55,915 nt of DNA. It comes from Candidatus Campylobacter infans (GTDB taxonomy: Bacteria; Campylobacterota; Campylobacteria; Campylobacterales; Campylobacteraceae). The DNA is taken from the NCBI GenBank assembly GCA_009827235.1, contig SPMW01000007.1, positions 1 through 55,915 on the forward strand, written 5' to 3'. A model generated the notes under the pieces. That model saw only the letters and a list, made by a program, of their open reading frames with translations. It searched no databases and was not told where the DNA came from. Positions 26,713-36,338 of this stretch are shown here, in pieces; within the stretch, counting starts at the first letter, position 1; every line of letters begins with the position of its first letter. Position numbers and translations under genes: made by a program.

Positions 26713-26916
26713 TTATTCTTTACTCATTTGTGAGTTTTGCTTGACTTTTTCTAAATTATCAAAAATTTCACTTGCTTTTTTTAAATCATCTGCTTTAATG
26801 CCTAAATCTTTTGGGCCCAAAAGCATTTTCATTAGGTTTTTGTTTTGACCTAAATCAGAGCCAAACTGCCTAGCATTTAGCGCGATTAGCTCAAAAATCG
26901 CATCATCTTTATTCAT
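26713..26916 (-). CDS. Small conserved-looking protein, function unknown
   Basis: I do not recognise this 67-residue protein. It is predicted helical, soluble and Lys/Asp-rich, with no cysteines and no membrane segment; ALNARQFGSDLG and MLLGPKDLGIKADDL are its most ordered-looking parts. It has a good ribosome binding site (AAGGTG, 6 bp before ATG) and sits 9 bp after pgeF and 24 bp before flhB on the same strand, so it is probably translated from their mRNA. A flagellar role is possible from position only. Confidence 0.6.
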   Translation of the reverse strand: MNKDDAIFELIALNARQFGSDLGQNKNLMKMLLGPKDLGIKADDLKKASEIFDNLEKVKQNSQMSKE

Positions 26917-26925
26917 ATTATCACC

Positions 26926-27663
26926 TTATAAAATCATCGCTACGCCCACTTGGCGACCACAAATTTTATCCCGTCTGTATGAGTAAAAATTATCATCACA
27001 ATGCGTGCAAATATCGCTTATTTCGTAATTTTTTATGCCAAGCGCGTTTATTTCGTCTTTTAAAGCTTGCGTTATATCAAAAAATCCCTTATTTTTATAG
27101 CGATTAAAATCGCCCAAATCAAGCCCGCCAACTTCATAGCAAGCCCCTTTTATATGCGCGCCTATTAAAAGTTTTAAATCTTGTGGCTGACTTTTCATGG
27201 CATTTACGCATTTGCTTATAATCTTAGCACAAACCCCAGCCCTGCCCGCGTGAATTACAGCGATTTTGGCTTGTTTTTCATCTATTAAAATCACAGGCGC
27301 ACAATCAGCTACCATCACACAAATACCAACATCCTTTAAGCTCGTAATAATCGCATCACAAGGCGTTTTAATCTCGTATGAAATTTTAGTTTTTTGCCTT
27401 AAATCTTTTGTGCTTTTTAGCTCATAAATTTTATCGCTATGAATTTGCTCCATAAAAACTAGCATTCTTGCGCCTATTTCGCGTTTTAAAATGCTTTCAT
27501 TTTTTTCTAGGGCATTTTGGCAATCACCTGTATGCAAGGCTAAATTAAAATTTGCAAAAACTCCGCTACTAGCACCATTTACTGCCAAATTAGCATTAAA
27601 ATTTTCTCCACCTAGCAATCCAAAACGATTAGTAAAAGTGGCTAAAAATTTTGCTTTTTTCAT
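26926..27663 (-). CDS. pgeF: Peptidoglycan editing factor PgeF / YfiH family multicopper-like protein
   Basis: These proteins (DUF152, laccase domain) bind a metal through conserved His and Cys and correct mis-incorporated amino acids in peptidoglycan precursors. The 245-residue protein has the conserved sites: EQIHSDKI (His about 84), MVADCAPV (Cys about 120) and VIHAGRAG (His about 138). The last usually reads HAGWRG in other families; here the Trp is absent. It follows ribE by one base on the same strand, which suggests cotranscription without a functional link. Confidence 0.85.
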   Translation of the reverse strand: MKKAKFLATFTNRFGLLGGENFNANLAVNGASSGVFANFNLALHTGDCQNALEKNESILKREIGARMLVFMEQIHSDKIYELKSTKDLRQKTKISYEIKTPCDAIITSLKDVGICVMVADCAPVILIDEKQAKIAVIHAGRAGVCAKIISKCVNAMKSQPQDLKLLIGAHIKGACYEVGGLDLGDFNRYKNKGFFDITQALKDEINALGIKNYEISDICTHCDDNFYSYRRDKICGRQVGVAMIL

Positions 27664-27664
27664 C

Positions 27665-28303
27665 TTAAAACATTCTTGTATAAAGCTCGGCTTCGTCCCA
27701 AGTGAGCTTGTTTTGCTGATTTTTTGGCTCTAAATTTTGAAATTTTAAAATTTGCTTTGTGTATTTGGCAAATAAATCACTTTCAATATGCACGCGCCTA
27801 TTTAGCTTATAGTGCGAAAATAGCGTGTCTTTAAGCGTTATAGGAATAATGCTAAGGCCTATGCCACGCTCATAAACAGCCGAGATTGTAAGGCTTATGC
27901 CATCAACGCCCACGCTACCTTTATGCGCCATTAGCTCCATAATTTCAAGCGGTAATTCTATAAAAAAATCCACTCCCACATCAAGCTTATTAATGCGCTC
28001 AATGCGCCCTAAGGCATCAATATGCCCTTGCATCAAATGCCCGTGTATTTTTTCACCAAATTTTAATGCTTCTTCAAGGTGTAAAAGCTCGCCAGGCTTG
28101 TAATTTTCAAGTGCTAGCACTTTTGCGCTTTGGCTGCTAAGCTCTACTACAAAAGCATTATTTTGGATTTCAACTACGCTTAAACACGCGCCATTTACTG
28201 CTATGCTATCGCCAAGGCTTGCTTTTAAATCACTAGCGATTAAAAGACGCTTGCCATCAAAATCTAACGAACGCCCAAGCGTGCGGATTAAGCCATTAAA
28301 CAT
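27665..28303 (-). CDS. ribE: Riboflavin synthase alpha chain
   Basis: This enzyme converts two 6,7-dimethyl-8-ribityllumazines into riboflavin. The 212-residue protein shows the two repeated lumazine-binding barrels: MFNGLIRTLG with SIAVNGACLSVV in the first, GHLMQGHIDALG and VGVDGISLTI in the second. Length is normal. It is the first gene of a run with pgeF, the small gene and flhB. There is no FMN riboswitch upstream in the 62-bp gap. Confidence 0.95.
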   Translation of the reverse strand: MFNGLIRTLGRSLDFDGKRLLIASDLKASLGDSIAVNGACLSVVEIQNNAFVVELSSQSAKVLALENYKPGELLHLEEALKFGEKIHGHLMQGHIDALGRIERINKLDVGVDFFIELPLEIMELMAHKGSVGVDGISLTISAVYERGIGLSIIPITLKDTLFSHYKLNRRVHIESDLFAKYTKQILKFQNLEPKNQQNKLTWDEAELYTRMF

Positions 28304-28365
28304 TCATAAGCCTTGAAATTTTTGCGCGATTGTAGCGCATTAGGCTTTTGTTTTGCAAATTTTGA

Positions 28366-31179
28366 TTAAACATTGATTAACTCGCATTTTTGCTCGCCTA
28401 AAACAGCAATTAGCCCTTTTGTGCTTTGTTTGGCGTAAATGTGCTTTATTGCGCGCATATATTTATTTACTTGTTCTTTATTTTTTTCTAAATTAGCAAG
28501 AGAGCTTTTATAATCAATCACCACAGCGCTTTGCTCATCTAAAAGCAACAAATCAAGGCGTAAAATTTCGCCCTCAAAGCTTAAAGTTTGCTCTTTTAAG
28601 CATATTTTATAATGTTTAAAATTTTCATTAAACGCGTCTATAAAATGTTTTGCGCGCTGTTTGATATTTGCTAGGTCGTGTTTTGTTAAATTATATCCAT
28701 AAGCATTTATTAAAGCTTGCATAGCGCGCTCTAAGCATTCATAGCTAAAATCTGCGCTCATTTCAAGCAAATAATGTAAAGCCATACCAAAATACGCGGT
28801 TTTTGGGTCGATGTTATTTGCTTTTGGCTCGCTTTTAATATCTTGGCTTTTTATTTTCGCAAATGGCGGTATTTGGCACTCTTCTAGCGTGTTTTGAGCT
28901 TGGTTTGTTAGCAGATTGTGTAAAGAGCCTTGCGTTAAATCGCTAAGATTTAAAATTTCATTTTCTCCATCCTTGCCATAAGCTTTAAAATACGATGGCT
29001 TATTTGCGCTTGCGTTCTTTGCGCATAAAATAAATAAATTGTTTTTAGCTCTTGTAAGTGCGACATATAGAGCATTTATGCGCTCTTGCTTTTCTAAAAT
29101 TTCATCATTTTGTTTTAGTTTTATAAAATCATCATCGCCTAAAAATTCTAAAATTTTATCATTTAACTTAATCTCCCAGCGGTTTTTATACAAATCAAAA
29201 TCGCTTAAAAATGCGCTGTTATTGCGGTTTAGTCCGCTTAAATTATCACAAACTATACAACACGCAAAGCCAAGCCCCTTGCTTTTATGAACGGTGGTGA
29301 TATTTATGCCATCTTCTTCATAATCTAGGCTCAATTCATCGCAATTTTGCATCTCATAAATAAAATCTATGATATTTGGATAATTTTGGCTAATTTCATA
29401 GAGTTTTAGCAAATTTTTAGAATAAATATTTAGTCCTAAACGGCTAGCTAAGAGCTTTAAGATGCTTGCGTTATCATCAAAATTTATTTTTATTGGCGCA
29501 AAATTTTGCCCTAAATATTCATACAAATAACGCCCATGATAACTGCGCCCAAATATACAAAATTTTAAATATTCTAGCACCAAGCTTACGCTAATATCGT
29601 TTATTAGGTATTTTGCGCGACTTGCTACTTTGATATTTTGGCTTTGGAGATATTCTTTTATGATGTTTATGTCTTTATTTTGCCAGCATAAGATTGTGAT
29701 TTGATTTGGCGGGATTTTATTGTCTAAGATAAAATTAACCTTGCTAGCTAGCAGGGTTAAAAAGCTATCTAAATCATTACTATCAAAGCTAGAAACATCG
29801 ACTAATCCATCATCTTGGCTATTTGGCTTTTGTGCTTGGTAGTTTGAAATTTTATCTTTAAAGGTTTGATTTACAAACTCAACTATTTTTTTGGTGCTTC
29901 TGTAATTTATATCAAGGCTGTCTTTTTGAATTTGCCTTATGCCGTTTTTTGTAAATTTTTCAATCAAAAAATCAAAAATCTTTTTATCTCCGCCACGAAA
30001 GCGATAAATGCTTTGCTTGATATCGCCTACATAAAAAAAACTGCCAATATGCTCATTTTGGCCTAGGCCTGAGATGATTTCTTCGATTAAGGGCAGTAAA
30101 ATTTCGTATTGTTCGATATTTGTGTCTTGAAATTCATCTATTAAAATATCGCTAATTCTAGCATCTAGCCTAAAATACAGCTCATTTACATCAAATTTTT
30201 GCTCACCCATTTTTAAAAGCTTATACACATTCGCGCTTACATCCTTAAAATCAAGTTCGCCAAGCTCACTTATGGTTTGAGCGCGCACATGACTGTATTT
30301 ATTAACTAAGCGCAAAAAATGCGAAATTTTATAAGCTTCATAAGCTTTATAATATTTTTTTAAGGCTTGATATAAATCATCATAAATCGCATTTAACTCA
30401 CTTTGGATTTTTTCTATGTATTTGGTTTTGCTAGCCATTAAAGTAGCGATTTCTTTAACGCTTGAAATTTCAAACTTATTAAGCGATCTTTGTGGGATTA
30501 ATCCTTTAACAATAGCTTGTTTTTTTAATTCATCAAAATGCGCCAAAACATCGCTATTATTAGCTTTTGGGCTTGGTGGATAAGGCAAGCATAAGCCTGG
30601 GTTGCTTGCTAGGTTTTCTAAAAAACTATACGCGCTAAAATCACTTGTGCTTAAATACAAGCTTAATTCTTTTAACTCATCTGGGCTTAGGGCGTTTATA
30701 AATTTTATATTTATTATCTCATCTATATTATTTTGGATTTTAAAATCAGGCATAAGCCCTACATTTAGGCTAAAACGCCTTAAAATTTGCGAAAAAAACG
30801 CATCAAAGGTGTAAATTTTAAGTTCGCTATTTAAAAAATCGCTTCTTCGCTCTTGGCTAAGAGCTAGCACATCATCATAATCCACGCCCAACAAATCAGC
30901 GATGGCATTTACTCTATCGCGGCGCTTTTTGCTTTCTTTTGCGCTAATGCCAGGCTCGTTTGCGTCCATATTTAAAAAGGTTTCGATGATATTGCTTTTC
31001 ATCTCATTTGCGGCTTTGTTGGTAAAGGTGATGGCTAGAATATTTGAGATATTTTGGCTAAATTGTCCGTTTTGCTTTTGTAAAATCAAAGCTACAAAAC
31101 GCACAGAAAGCGCAAAGGTTTTGCCACTGCCAGCACTTGCTTGTAAGGCTAGAAGGCGTTTAAAATTTGGCTTTTTCAT
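28366..31179 (-). CDS. addA: AddA-type RecB-like helicase-nuclease
   Basis: AddA is the motor and one nuclease of the AddAB complex, which resects double-strand breaks for RecA. The 937-residue protein has UvrD-type motifs: Walker A ASAGSGKTF (about residue 15), motif Ia ITFTNKAANEM, DEXX box ILIDEFQDTN (about 348), motif III FFYVGDIKQSIYRFRG, motif V TTVHKSKGLGF and motif VI YVALTRAKNNL. The C-terminal PD-(D/E)XK nuclease is present with VVIDYKSS near residue 895. It overlaps addB by three to four bases (ATGA). Confidence 0.93.
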   Translation of the reverse strand: MKKPNFKRLLALQASAGSGKTFALSVRFVALILQKQNGQFSQNISNILAITFTNKAANEMKSNIIETFLNMDANEPGISAKESKKRRDRVNAIADLLGVDYDDVLALSQERRSDFLNSELKIYTFDAFFSQILRRFSLNVGLMPDFKIQNNIDEIINIKFINALSPDELKELSLYLSTSDFSAYSFLENLASNPGLCLPYPPSPKANNSDVLAHFDELKKQAIVKGLIPQRSLNKFEISSVKEIATLMASKTKYIEKIQSELNAIYDDLYQALKKYYKAYEAYKISHFLRLVNKYSHVRAQTISELGELDFKDVSANVYKLLKMGEQKFDVNELYFRLDARISDILIDEFQDTNIEQYEILLPLIEEIISGLGQNEHIGSFFYVGDIKQSIYRFRGGDKKIFDFLIEKFTKNGIRQIQKDSLDINYRSTKKIVEFVNQTFKDKISNYQAQKPNSQDDGLVDVSSFDSNDLDSFLTLLASKVNFILDNKIPPNQITILCWQNKDINIIKEYLQSQNIKVASRAKYLINDISVSLVLEYLKFCIFGRSYHGRYLYEYLGQNFAPIKINFDDNASILKLLASRLGLNIYSKNLLKLYEISQNYPNIIDFIYEMQNCDELSLDYEEDGINITTVHKSKGLGFACCIVCDNLSGLNRNNSAFLSDFDLYKNRWEIKLNDKILEFLGDDDFIKLKQNDEILEKQERINALYVALTRAKNNLFILCAKNASANKPSYFKAYGKDGENEILNLSDLTQGSLHNLLTNQAQNTLEECQIPPFAKIKSQDIKSEPKANNIDPKTAYFGMALHYLLEMSADFSYECLERAMQALINAYGYNLTKHDLANIKQRAKHFIDAFNENFKHYKICLKEQTLSFEGEILRLDLLLLDEQSAVVIDYKSSLANLEKNKEQVNKYMRAIKHIYAKQSTKGLIAVLGEQKCELINV

Positions 31180-33524
31180 ATTTTGTCCTTATATAGCGCG
31201 CTAAATGCGCTATGCTCGTGCTTACAGCCCTCATCGCACATAAATGAAATTTCTTGTTTATTTATTTTTTTGAGATCTTGGATTAACTCTGCTAAATCAA
31301 AAGTCTTTTTAGCGCCTTTAAAATCCATACTATTTTTAAGATCTAAAAACACAGCCTGGCTAGCCCCACTTAAAGCCTTATAAAATTGCAGCTGTAAATC
31401 ATTATCTGGTAATGCGCCACTTTTATAATCAATCACCAAAAGCTCACCAGCGCATTCATCAATCCTATCTATTACTCCTTTAATTTGTATGCCTTCAAAC
31501 TCGCATTGAATCTCTTTTTCGCATTCACACACCTTATAACCGCTAGCAAAATATTCATTTTGTTTAAGGGCAAACTCATTTAATCTTAGTTTAAATAATT
31601 CTACTTCTAATTTGTTTAATCCGCCCAGATGAGATGTTTTTTGCGTTATTAAATCTTTTAATGCTTGGTCGTTACAAAAATTTGGATTTTCATTAAAGTA
31701 ATCTTTTAAAATTTCATGTATTAGCGTGCCAAGGCCGGATTTATCAAGCTTAAAGCTTAAATCCACGCCCTCGCTTATGCCTAAAATATATTTATAATAA
31801 TACGCCCTTTTACACGATAAATAGGTGCTTAAACGGCTAAACGATAAAGGATTTGCAAAAAAATCATGCTCACAAATTAATTCATTTGGCTGTAAGTTTA
31901 TAATCGCTTTTGGCTCGCAAAGCCTTAAAAGCGCGTCTTCATAGCACCGGCTTTTTATTTGTGGGCTTTTATCAAGTCCTAGCTCGCTAAAAAAGCGTGA
32001 AAGCACGCTTTGTTCGCTTATTTCATAGCTAATGCCTACTTGCTTGGCATTAAAAATTAAACGCTCATAATAAAATCTTTGTAAATCATCGCGCTCTTTA
32101 TGGCTAATTAGGCCTGCTTTTGCCCTGATATTTGAGCTTAAAAACATTTCTTTTTTGCTTGATTGTGGGACTAGATTATCGTTAAAATCTATAATTATCA
32201 CCCCATCAAATTTTAAAGATCTGCTTTCAAGCACGCCCATTGCGGTTATTTCGCCACCGCCTGTTAAAGATAGGCTTTTTTGCCTTAACGCTATTATAAA
32301 AAGCTCTAAAATTTCATTAGTTTTAAGCTTATTTGCTATGCTTTTTAGGCAAAAAAGCTCGTGATTTATTAGAGCTTTTAGTTCAGGGGCGGTATTTACA
32401 AACATTTCGTTTATAATAAAGCAAAATTTCTCATACTCGCAAATTTTAAAAAAAGAATTTTTAAAATAAATATAATGCTCATCTAAAAGCCCTAGATGAT
32501 TTAGCGTGGCGATTGTTTTATTTGGAGTTTGTTCTTTATTTAAATAAGCATCATTTTTTTGATAATCAAGCCCTAGTTTTAGCGCGTCTTGGAGATTTAC
32601 AAGCAAGGCAAACTCGCTAGTTTTAGCCACGCTTTTACCCATTGCGTAATTTAGCATATTATTTTTGTCTAAATTGCGTAAAATATCGCTAAAATCTTCA
32701 TCAGGCAAGATTACTGCTATGTTTTTAGCCTCTATGCCATTTTCAAGCATTTTGCTAATTTGGCTAAATACAAAACTAGCTTGCAAGCTTCTAAGCTCAA
32801 AGCCTTGTAAGCTAATATCTGGCGTGCTTTGATTTAGTTTTTGTGTATTTAAAATTTCATTTTGGCTTAGATTAAAATCATACGCAAAACCACTTTTAAA
32901 GCTTATTTGGCAATTTTTTTCTAATTCGCGGGCTAGTTTTTTATTAAATTTTGAAATGCTAAAACTTAATATCACCAAAACTCGTTTTGAAATTTTATTT
33001 AAAATTTCAAGCTCATACGCGTTTAAAATACCATCAATCCTAACATTTATTTGCTCGTAATTTAAAATAAAATCCCAGTTTATATCATAAAGCTCGCAAA
33101 CGCTTATATCATCGTAAAATCCAGCATTTTTTAAGCGCGTTAGGTATTCTTTTTCAAGCTGGCTTAAAATTTGTAAATGCTCATCAAAATTTGCGTAAAT
33201 GTCTTTTTGTTTGAGCATTTCAATGCTAACTTTTTGCCTTTTTAACTCGCTAAAAAAGGCAAATAAATACTCACTGCTTTTTAAAAAAGCAAAAAATTCC
33301 AAAGGGATTTTAAGCTCGCTAGCTACTGCTTTAACAGCATTTGCGCTTTCTTGCATTATTAAAATTTTAGTGTTTGAATCCGCCCTGATTAAGCCATTTA
33401 CGATTATGGCTTTATTTAAAAACTCATCAAAACTAAGCGCGGGACTTAGCATGCAATTTTGCTTTAAATAGGCTTTATTGCGTTCTTTGATGGCTCGTTT
33501 TGTGGAAAATACTTCTAAAATCAT
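31176..33524 (-). CDS. addB: AddB-type nuclease subunit
   Basis: This is the partner of AddA, with 782 residues. The N-terminal two-thirds is a degenerate helicase-like region without Walker motifs, as is usual for this subunit in Campylobacter and Helicobacter. The C-terminal PD-(D/E)XK domain begins with SFSRLSTYLSCKRAYYYKYI (about 588) and contains IKGVIDRID and LLVIDYKSG (about 715). Cysteines in CKRAY and near the C-terminus (CDEGCKH) hint at a remnant of the AddB iron-sulfur site, but the classical CX2C spacing is not seen. It starts 5 bp after the FixH-like gene. Confidence 0.88.
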   Translation of the reverse strand: MILEVFSTKRAIKERNKAYLKQNCMLSPALSFDEFLNKAIIVNGLIRADSNTKILIMQESANAVKAVASELKIPLEFFAFLKSSEYLFAFFSELKRQKVSIEMLKQKDIYANFDEHLQILSQLEKEYLTRLKNAGFYDDISVCELYDINWDFILNYEQINVRIDGILNAYELEILNKISKRVLVILSFSISKFNKKLARELEKNCQISFKSGFAYDFNLSQNEILNTQKLNQSTPDISLQGFELRSLQASFVFSQISKMLENGIEAKNIAVILPDEDFSDILRNLDKNNMLNYAMGKSVAKTSEFALLVNLQDALKLGLDYQKNDAYLNKEQTPNKTIATLNHLGLLDEHYIYFKNSFFKICEYEKFCFIINEMFVNTAPELKALINHELFCLKSIANKLKTNEILELFIIALRQKSLSLTGGGEITAMGVLESRSLKFDGVIIIDFNDNLVPQSSKKEMFLSSNIRAKAGLISHKERDDLQRFYYERLIFNAKQVGISYEISEQSVLSRFFSELGLDKSPQIKSRCYEDALLRLCEPKAIINLQPNELICEHDFFANPLSFSRLSTYLSCKRAYYYKYILGISEGVDLSFKLDKSGLGTLIHEILKDYFNENPNFCNDQALKDLITQKTSHLGGLNKLEVELFKLRLNEFALKQNEYFASGYKVCECEKEIQCEFEGIQIKGVIDRIDECAGELLVIDYKSGALPDNDLQLQFYKALSGASQAVFLDLKNSMDFKGAKKTFDLAELIQDLKKINKQEISFMCDEGCKHEHSAFSALYKDKI

Positions 33525-33528
33525 AGCT

Positions 33529-34068
33529 TTATTTCACAAAAAATTCATAATTATAAATGCCAAAGCAATTTTTATTTTGGCTTAGCTTGATTTTTACTTG
33601 CCATCTGCCAAGTTTTGGGACATTAAAATTTGCTATTTGAAGTTTATTATCATCTAGCGTGGCAGTTAAAGGCGTGTCAAATTGGCTAGTTTCTGGGCGC
33701 GTTAAAAATACATCTGCGCTGATATCTTTGCTAGCGTTTGTATCAAAGCTAAGGCTGATATCATCGCTACTTTTAGCGATTTGAACTATTCTTTTATGTT
33801 TTTTGCTTTGTAGCATGGTTTCATCGCTTTTTATGCCTTGGCTTAAAAGCGTGGCGTTGCTATCAAAGCTAAATTTTTCATTAAAGCAATCTTGTGCGGC
33901 ATCAAATTCATTTTTATAATTATCCACATTTTGATAAGTATCAAAACTGCTATTATCCACATACACAGGATAATCCAAACACACATACACAGTATATCCG
34001 CACGCTATCACGCAAGCAATAATCGAAAGCAAAATACCATAAGGCCAAAATGTCTTTTTCTTTTTCAT
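33529..34068 (-). CDS. FixH-like membrane-anchored protein
   Basis: The 179-residue protein has one N-terminal helix following WPYG (FWPYGILLSIIACVIACGYTVYV) and a periplasmic domain that ends in a beta-sandwich-like stretch (LGRWQVKIKL and CFGIYNYEFFV). WPYG plus a single helix plus a DYPV segment is the FixH/CcoH pattern, linked to cbb3 oxidase assembly. No cco gene is nearby. From memory, C. jejuni has a similar protein between the cco and addBA genes. I chose the ATG at 34068, with AAAGGA 8 bp upstream, over one eight codons earlier. Confidence 0.7.
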   Translation of the reverse strand: MKKKKTFWPYGILLSIIACVIACGYTVYVCLDYPVYVDNSSFDTYQNVDNYKNEFDAAQDCFNEKFSFDSNATLLSQGIKSDETMLQSKKHKRIVQIAKSSDDISLSFDTNASKDISADVFLTRPETSQFDTPLTATLDDNKLQIANFNVPKLGRWQVKIKLSQNKNCFGIYNYEFFVK

Positions 34069-34201
34069 CACAAATCCTTTTTTAAGGCGCAATTATAGCA
34101 AGATATTTTGGCTTTTTAATGAAATTTTAAGCTCTTAGAAAGATAAATTTTAAATAAACAAATGCGCTAAATTAAAACAACTTAAAATTTTATATTTTAA
34201 A

Positions 34202-34429
34202 CTAAGAAAATAATTCTTTATAATTTTTCTTTAAAAACTCCACGACCTCTAGAATGCCCTCAGCACCTTGCGATTTTGCATTTTCAAGCACATCATCGAT
34301 ATTTTCTACATATAAATCGCAAGCTTTTTGTAAGCAATCTTTTTTAACGCCAGCGCTTAACAAAAGTGCTTCAAGCATCATTTCAAGCTCGTAGCTTAAA
34401 TCCTCCATCGTTACTTCATAATCACGCAT
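34202..34429 (-). CDS. Small acidic helical protein, function unknown
   Basis: The 75-residue protein is all-helical, acidic (many Glu and Asp) and Leu-rich, with two cysteines and no membrane segment. I recognise no family. AGGAG lies 6 bp before the ATG. Its start overlaps the end of the DHH gene by 8 bases, which supports translation as the second gene of that unit. Confidence 0.65.
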   Translation of the reverse strand: MRDYEVTMEDLSYELEMMLEALLLSAGVKKDCLQKACDLYVENIDDVLENAKSQGAEGILEVVEFLKKNYKELFS

Positions 34430-35465
34430 TATTTTCTCCTGTTTTTTCGTTGATTAAGCCCACGATTTGCTCTTTGATTTTTTCATAATCAAAACTATCT
34501 TTAAAAGTAGCAAAAAACCCGCCACTAGCATTTTTATGTCCGCCGCCGCCTACTAGCTCGCTAGCCATTTTACTAACATCAAAATCCCCGCTTGATCTAA
34601 ATGAAAGTGTTTTTTTGCTCGTAACATCAATATAAAATTTATATTCAGGATTAGCATGTAAAAAATCATTTGCCACAACGCTTACATTGCCAATATTTGA
34701 GCTTAAAAGCCCTAAATGTCCGCGGTATTTTATACTCATTTTTTCTTTATTTTTACTTAATAATTTTACTAAATAAGCTGAAATTAAATTGCTTAAAGTA
34801 TCGTCATCTTTGCTTTTAAAAAAACTTTTTTTGATAGAATGCAAGGCATTGTCAAGCTCAATATGAGCATTAACGCGCTCGCTAAAATCCATAAATGAGC
34901 GCATTAAATAAAACAAATACTCCATATTTTCGTCATTAAAAAGCACCTTATTTATTTCTTTTGCATTTGCAATCGCGCCCAAACAAACCTTGCCAAACTC
35001 GAAATATTCGTCATTTTCTAGCCAAATATCCACAGCATTTACCGCATTTACAAAATTTTCTAACTTTTTATCCTCGCCAAAAATTCCACTAAAAAACTCA
35101 TAACAAATTTTAGTCGCACAACGCGTATCGTCTAAATAATACCAAAAATGCTCACGCGCGCTAATCTCGCCACTTGCGTGATGATCTAATAAAATCAGCT
35201 TAACCCCATCGCGCTCGCGCACAGCTCTTGAAAAATCATCACATTGAGTAGGCGTAAGATTTAAATCACTAACAAAAATCACAGCTTTTTCATCTGGGTT
35301 TTTTGCTTTGCTAATATCAATCTCTCTAAGTATCATTTCAAATTTTTCATCGATTTCACGCCCATAATTTGAATTATAAAAACTCAATTTTTTTAAATAG
35401 TGCGCGCTTACTAGCTGGCAAGCATAACCATCTAAATCCGTATGACTAAGATGCAAAAAAAGCAT
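34422..35465 (-). CDS. DHH/DHHA1 family phosphoesterase
   Basis: The 347-residue protein has the N-terminal DHH domain with HTDLDGYAC (about residue 8), FVSDLN (about 65) and LLDHHASG (about 93), which bind two metal ions. The C-terminal DHHA1 domain has the GGGGHKNASGG motif (about 311). Such proteins cleave short RNA, pAp or cyclic dinucleotides; with no fused domain I cannot say which. It is the first of a two-gene unit with the small acidic protein and follows hydC by about 100 bp. Confidence 0.85.
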   Translation of the reverse strand: MLFLHLSHTDLDGYACQLVSAHYLKKLSFYNSNYGREIDEKFEMILREIDISKAKNPDEKAVIFVSDLNLTPTQCDDFSRAVRERDGVKLILLDHHASGEISAREHFWYYLDDTRCATKICYEFFSGIFGEDKKLENFVNAVNAVDIWLENDEYFEFGKVCLGAIANAKEINKVLFNDENMEYLFYLMRSFMDFSERVNAHIELDNALHSIKKSFFKSKDDDTLSNLISAYLVKLLSKNKEKMSIKYRGHLGLLSSNIGNVSVVANDFLHANPEYKFYIDVTSKKTLSFRSSGDFDVSKMASELVGGGGHKNASGGFFATFKDSFDYEKIKEQIVGLINEKTGENNA

Positions 35466-35564
35466 AAATTATCCTTAATTTTGGCTAGGGATTTAGCCAA
35501 ATTTTAAAATTTACAAGCCAAAAAGCTTATAGGATTTGAAATTTAGCTAAAACGCAAACGAAAA

Positions 35565-36329
35565 TCAAGCGTGGTGCTCATCATCTAAATATTTATACCC
35601 ACTTACGATCGCGTCCATACCGCCATTTTTACCTTTGATTGCATTAAATACAGCCATATAAACATGCACGCACACAAAAATTACAATTCCCCAAGTTACA
35701 ATGTGATGAATAGCGCGCACATTTGCCAAGCCACCAAACATAAGCTCAAAATAACGCATCGTCTCATAAAGCAAGCCACCAAGCCCTTCGTGATAATTAT
35801 GCACATACAAAATAAGCCCCGTTAAACAAATAAGCACAAGCATTATATAAAAGCCCAAATACGCAATAAATTGTAAAGGATTATAAGTGCCTTTAAGGCG
35901 TGGATGCTCACTAAATAATACATAATACTTGATTTGCGCTATCCAAATACTAGGATTTATAAAATCCCAAAAACTAACACGCTCAATATGGCTTTGCTTA
36001 TCAAAAATAAAAAGATAAATTTTAAAAATAAAACACGCAATCAACACAAATCCAGCTATTTCATGCACAACTCGCCATTTAGCATTCATAAAATTTACAG
36101 GCTCGCCACTAGGCACAGGCGCAGCAAAAACATAAGCTATATAAAGCCCGCTAACTACAAGCACAACGATACTTAACGCCCTAATCCAATGCGCTAGGCG
36201 CAATCCTATACTAAACTCATAAACCAAATGCCTTGCTGGCTCGCCATCATAACGCTTGCTTGGAGCTTGTTTGATTTTATCAGCTATTTTTTCGCTAGCT
36301 TTTGTGGTTTTAGCTATTATTGTTTGCAT
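35565..36329 (-). CDS. hydC: [NiFe] hydrogenase b-type cytochrome subunit
   Basis: This membrane diheme cytochrome b anchors the hydrogenase and passes electrons to menaquinone. It has 254 residues and four transmembrane helices (about 53-72, 90-110, 150-172, 205-228), with family His residues in GLRLAHWIRAL (first helix), VVHEIAGF and AIHHIVTWGIVIFVCVHVY (last helix). It lies 9 bp after hydB, forming the end of hydABC. Confidence 0.92.
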   Translation of the reverse strand: MQTIIAKTTKASEKIADKIKQAPSKRYDGEPARHLVYEFSIGLRLAHWIRALSIVVLVVSGLYIAYVFAAPVPSGEPVNFMNAKWRVVHEIAGFVLIACFIFKIYLFIFDKQSHIERVSFWDFINPSIWIAQIKYYVLFSEHPRLKGTYNPLQFIAYLGFYIMLVLICLTGLILYVHNYHEGLGGLLYETMRYFELMFGGLANVRAIHHIVTWGIVIFVCVHVYMAVFNAIKGKNGGMDAIVSGYKYLDDEHHA

Positions 36330-36338
36330 TTTAGCCCC

